A stretch of DNA of 23,199 nucleotides from CAYLZN01 sp964387935 (lineage in GTDB: Bacteria; Acidobacteriota; Vicinamibacteria; Vicinamibacterales; JAFNAJ01): NCBI GenBank assembly GCA_964387935.1, contig CAYLZN010000056.1, positions 1 to 23,199 on the forward strand, written 5' to 3'. Made by a program: the position numbers and the translations under genes. Position 1 is the first letter of the stretch. Each line of letters opens with the position of its first letter. The notes beneath the pieces were generated by a model. It did no database searches, was not told the DNA's origin, and was given only the letters and a program-made list of their open reading frames with translations. This document shows, piece after piece, positions 22,048 to 23,199 of the stretch.

Positions 22048-23199
22048 GTGTCCCTACACCAGACCCCACGTTCTCCCCTGTCGCGTCGAATCCTCCGCAC
22101 CCTCGCCGTCGCGCTCGCCGCGCTGGTCGTCGTCACGACTCCAGCCCTGGCCCAGACGAAGCTGCTGCGCTTCCCCGCCATCCACGGGGACCGCGTGGCA
22201 TTCACCTACGCGGGCGACCTCTGGACCGCCCCGGTGACGGGCGGGACCGCCACGCGCCTGACGGCGCATCCGGGCATGGAGGTCTTCGCGCGCTTCTCAC
22301 CCGACGGCAAGTGGATCGCCTTCACCGGGCAGTACGACGGCGACGAGCAGGTCTACGTCATCCCCGCCACCGGTGGGGCGCCGCGCCAGCTCACCTTCTA
22401 CCCGGCACGCGGCCCGTTGACGCCGCGCTGGGGATGGGACAACCACGTCTACGGCTGGACGACCGACGGCACCTCGGTGCTGTTCCGGTCCATGCGCGAC
22501 TCGTGGACGGCCGGATCCAACCGCCTGTACACGGTGCCCGCGACCGGTGGCCCGGCCGAGCCGCTGCCCATGCCCGAATCGGGGGCCGGCGACTACTCGC
22601 CCGACGGGACACGCGTCGTCTACTCCCCGCTCTTCCGCGACTTCCGCCCCGAGAAGCGCTACGGCGGCGGCCAGGCCAACGACCTCTTCATCTTCGACCT
22701 CGCCACCAGCGACGCGCGCCGCATCATCGATCACCCGAGGGCCGATCGCGACCCGATGTGGATCGGTCACACGATCTACTTCACATCGGACCGCGACGGC
22801 ACCTTCAACCTGTACGCGTACGACGTCGCGAGCGCGAAGATCACGCCGGTCACGACCAGCCGCACCTGGGACGTGCGCTGGCCCAGCACCGACCATCAGA
22901 CCCGCATCGTCTACGAGCTGAACGGCGAACTGCAGGTGCTCGACGTGAAGACCGGGCGCAGCGCCGCACTCTCGATCACCGTCCCTGACGACGGGCTCTG
23001 GAAGCGACCGGCGCGGGTGTCGGCGGCCGGCCAGATCGAGGACTTCGAGCTGTCGCCCAAGGGCGAGCGCGCGCTCTTCGTTGCGCGCGGCGACATCTTC
23101 ACGGTCCCGATCGAGAAGGGATCGACGCGTCCGCTGACGGCCACCGCCAACGCGCACGACAAGTGGGCCCGCTGGTCCCCCGACGGCTCGCGCATCGCC
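22048..23199 (+). CDS. Secreted tricorn-like beta-propeller protein, probably an S41 peptidase (3' partial)
   Basis: The frame stays open for 384 codons from a GTG at 22048 to the window end, so the protein is cut off. GCAGGAG seven to fourteen bases upstream is a good ribosome-binding site. A signal peptide (RRILRTLAVALAALVVV, cut near TPALAQ) precedes WD40/TolB-like propeller blades with repeated FSPDGKWIAF, YSPDGTRVVY, LYTVPATGG and WSPDGSRIA motifs. The opening KLLRFPAIHGDRVAFTYAGDLW is typical of tricorn protease homologues, which carry PDZ and S41 serine peptidase domains further on, at about 1050 residues in total. Those domains lie outside the window, so peptidase activity is inferred from the family. 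The 100 bases upstream show no gene. Confidence 0.88.
   Translation, partial: MSLHQTPRSPLSRRILRTLAVALAALVVVTTPALAQTKLLRFPAIHGDRVAFTYAGDLWTAPVTGGTATRLTAHPGMEVFARFSPDGKWIAFTGQYDGDEQVYVIPATGGAPRQLTFYPARGPLTPRWGWDNHVYGWTTDGTSVLFRSMRDSWTAGSNRLYTVPATGGPAEPLPMPESGAGDYSPDGTRVVYSPLFRDFRPEKRYGGGQANDLFIFDLATSDARRIIDHPRADRDPMWIGHTIYFTSDRDGTFNLYAYDVASAKITPVTTSRTWDVRWPSTDHQTRIVYELNGELQVLDVKTGRSAALSITVPDDGLWKRPARVSAAGQIEDFELSPKGERALFVARGDIFTVPIEKGSTRPLTATANAHDKWARWSPDGSRIA

Overview
The window looks like a metagenome-assembled or draft chromosome fragment: it is GC-rich, genes are tightly packed and often overlap, and four runs of exactly ten N each fall inside a gene. The gene mix (large exported beta-propeller protein of tricorn type, HDOD protein, bacterial SET methyltransferase, A2M locus, DnaE2, heptamer microsatellites between genes) suggests Acidobacteriota, perhaps Vicinamibacteria. 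That placement is inference from memory of gene content; no rRNA or ribosomal protein gene is present to test it.

Layout. (1) 2-2349 (+): the 3' part of a secreted protein with about 120-residue repeats, two IPT/TIG domains and a C-terminal SGNH hydrolase. (2) 2356-3936 (-): msrP-msrQ, periplasmic methionine sulfoxide repair, with overlapping stop and start. (3) 4162-11311 (+): a compact run of glycosyltransferase, DUF1175 (YfaT-like) protein, a 1569-residue alpha-2-macroglobulin with a CTEQ thioester motif, and an unrecognised membrane protein. It converges on and overlaps (4) 11242-17001 (-): an MFS transporter, a small GMxLxxP-type domain protein, an HDOD protein, a SET-domain lysine methyltransferase, a YqiA-like hydrolase and a YfaQ/DUF2300-like protein carrying a transpeptidase fold, a SpoIID domain and a gluzincin metalloprotease motif. 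(5) 17135-21074: yajQ (+) convergent with dnaE2 (-), flanked by heptamer repeat arrays; DnaE2 carries an inserted zinc ribbon. (6) 21195-21947 (+): an antitoxin/PIN-toxin pair with a probably leaderless promoter. (7) 22048-23199 (+): the 5' part of a secreted tricorn-like propeller protein, cut by the window end.

How the genes fit together. The most interesting unit is the macroglobulin locus: DUF1175 (with Cys and His placed as in NlpC/P60-like folds), a thioester macroglobulin and the three-domain YfaQ-like protein. All have signal peptides and all point to the cell wall and envelope proteases. From memory, E. coli has a comparable yfaQ-yfaS-yfaT cluster of unknown function; here the macroglobulin keeps a thioester motif and the YfaQ-like protein keeps complete-looking catalytic motifs in two of its domains. 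Other items worth a second look are the zinc ribbon inside DnaE2 beside a period-8 DNA repeat, the SET enzyme with a lysine-rich tail next to an HDOD gene, and the repeat arrays around yajQ and dnaE2.
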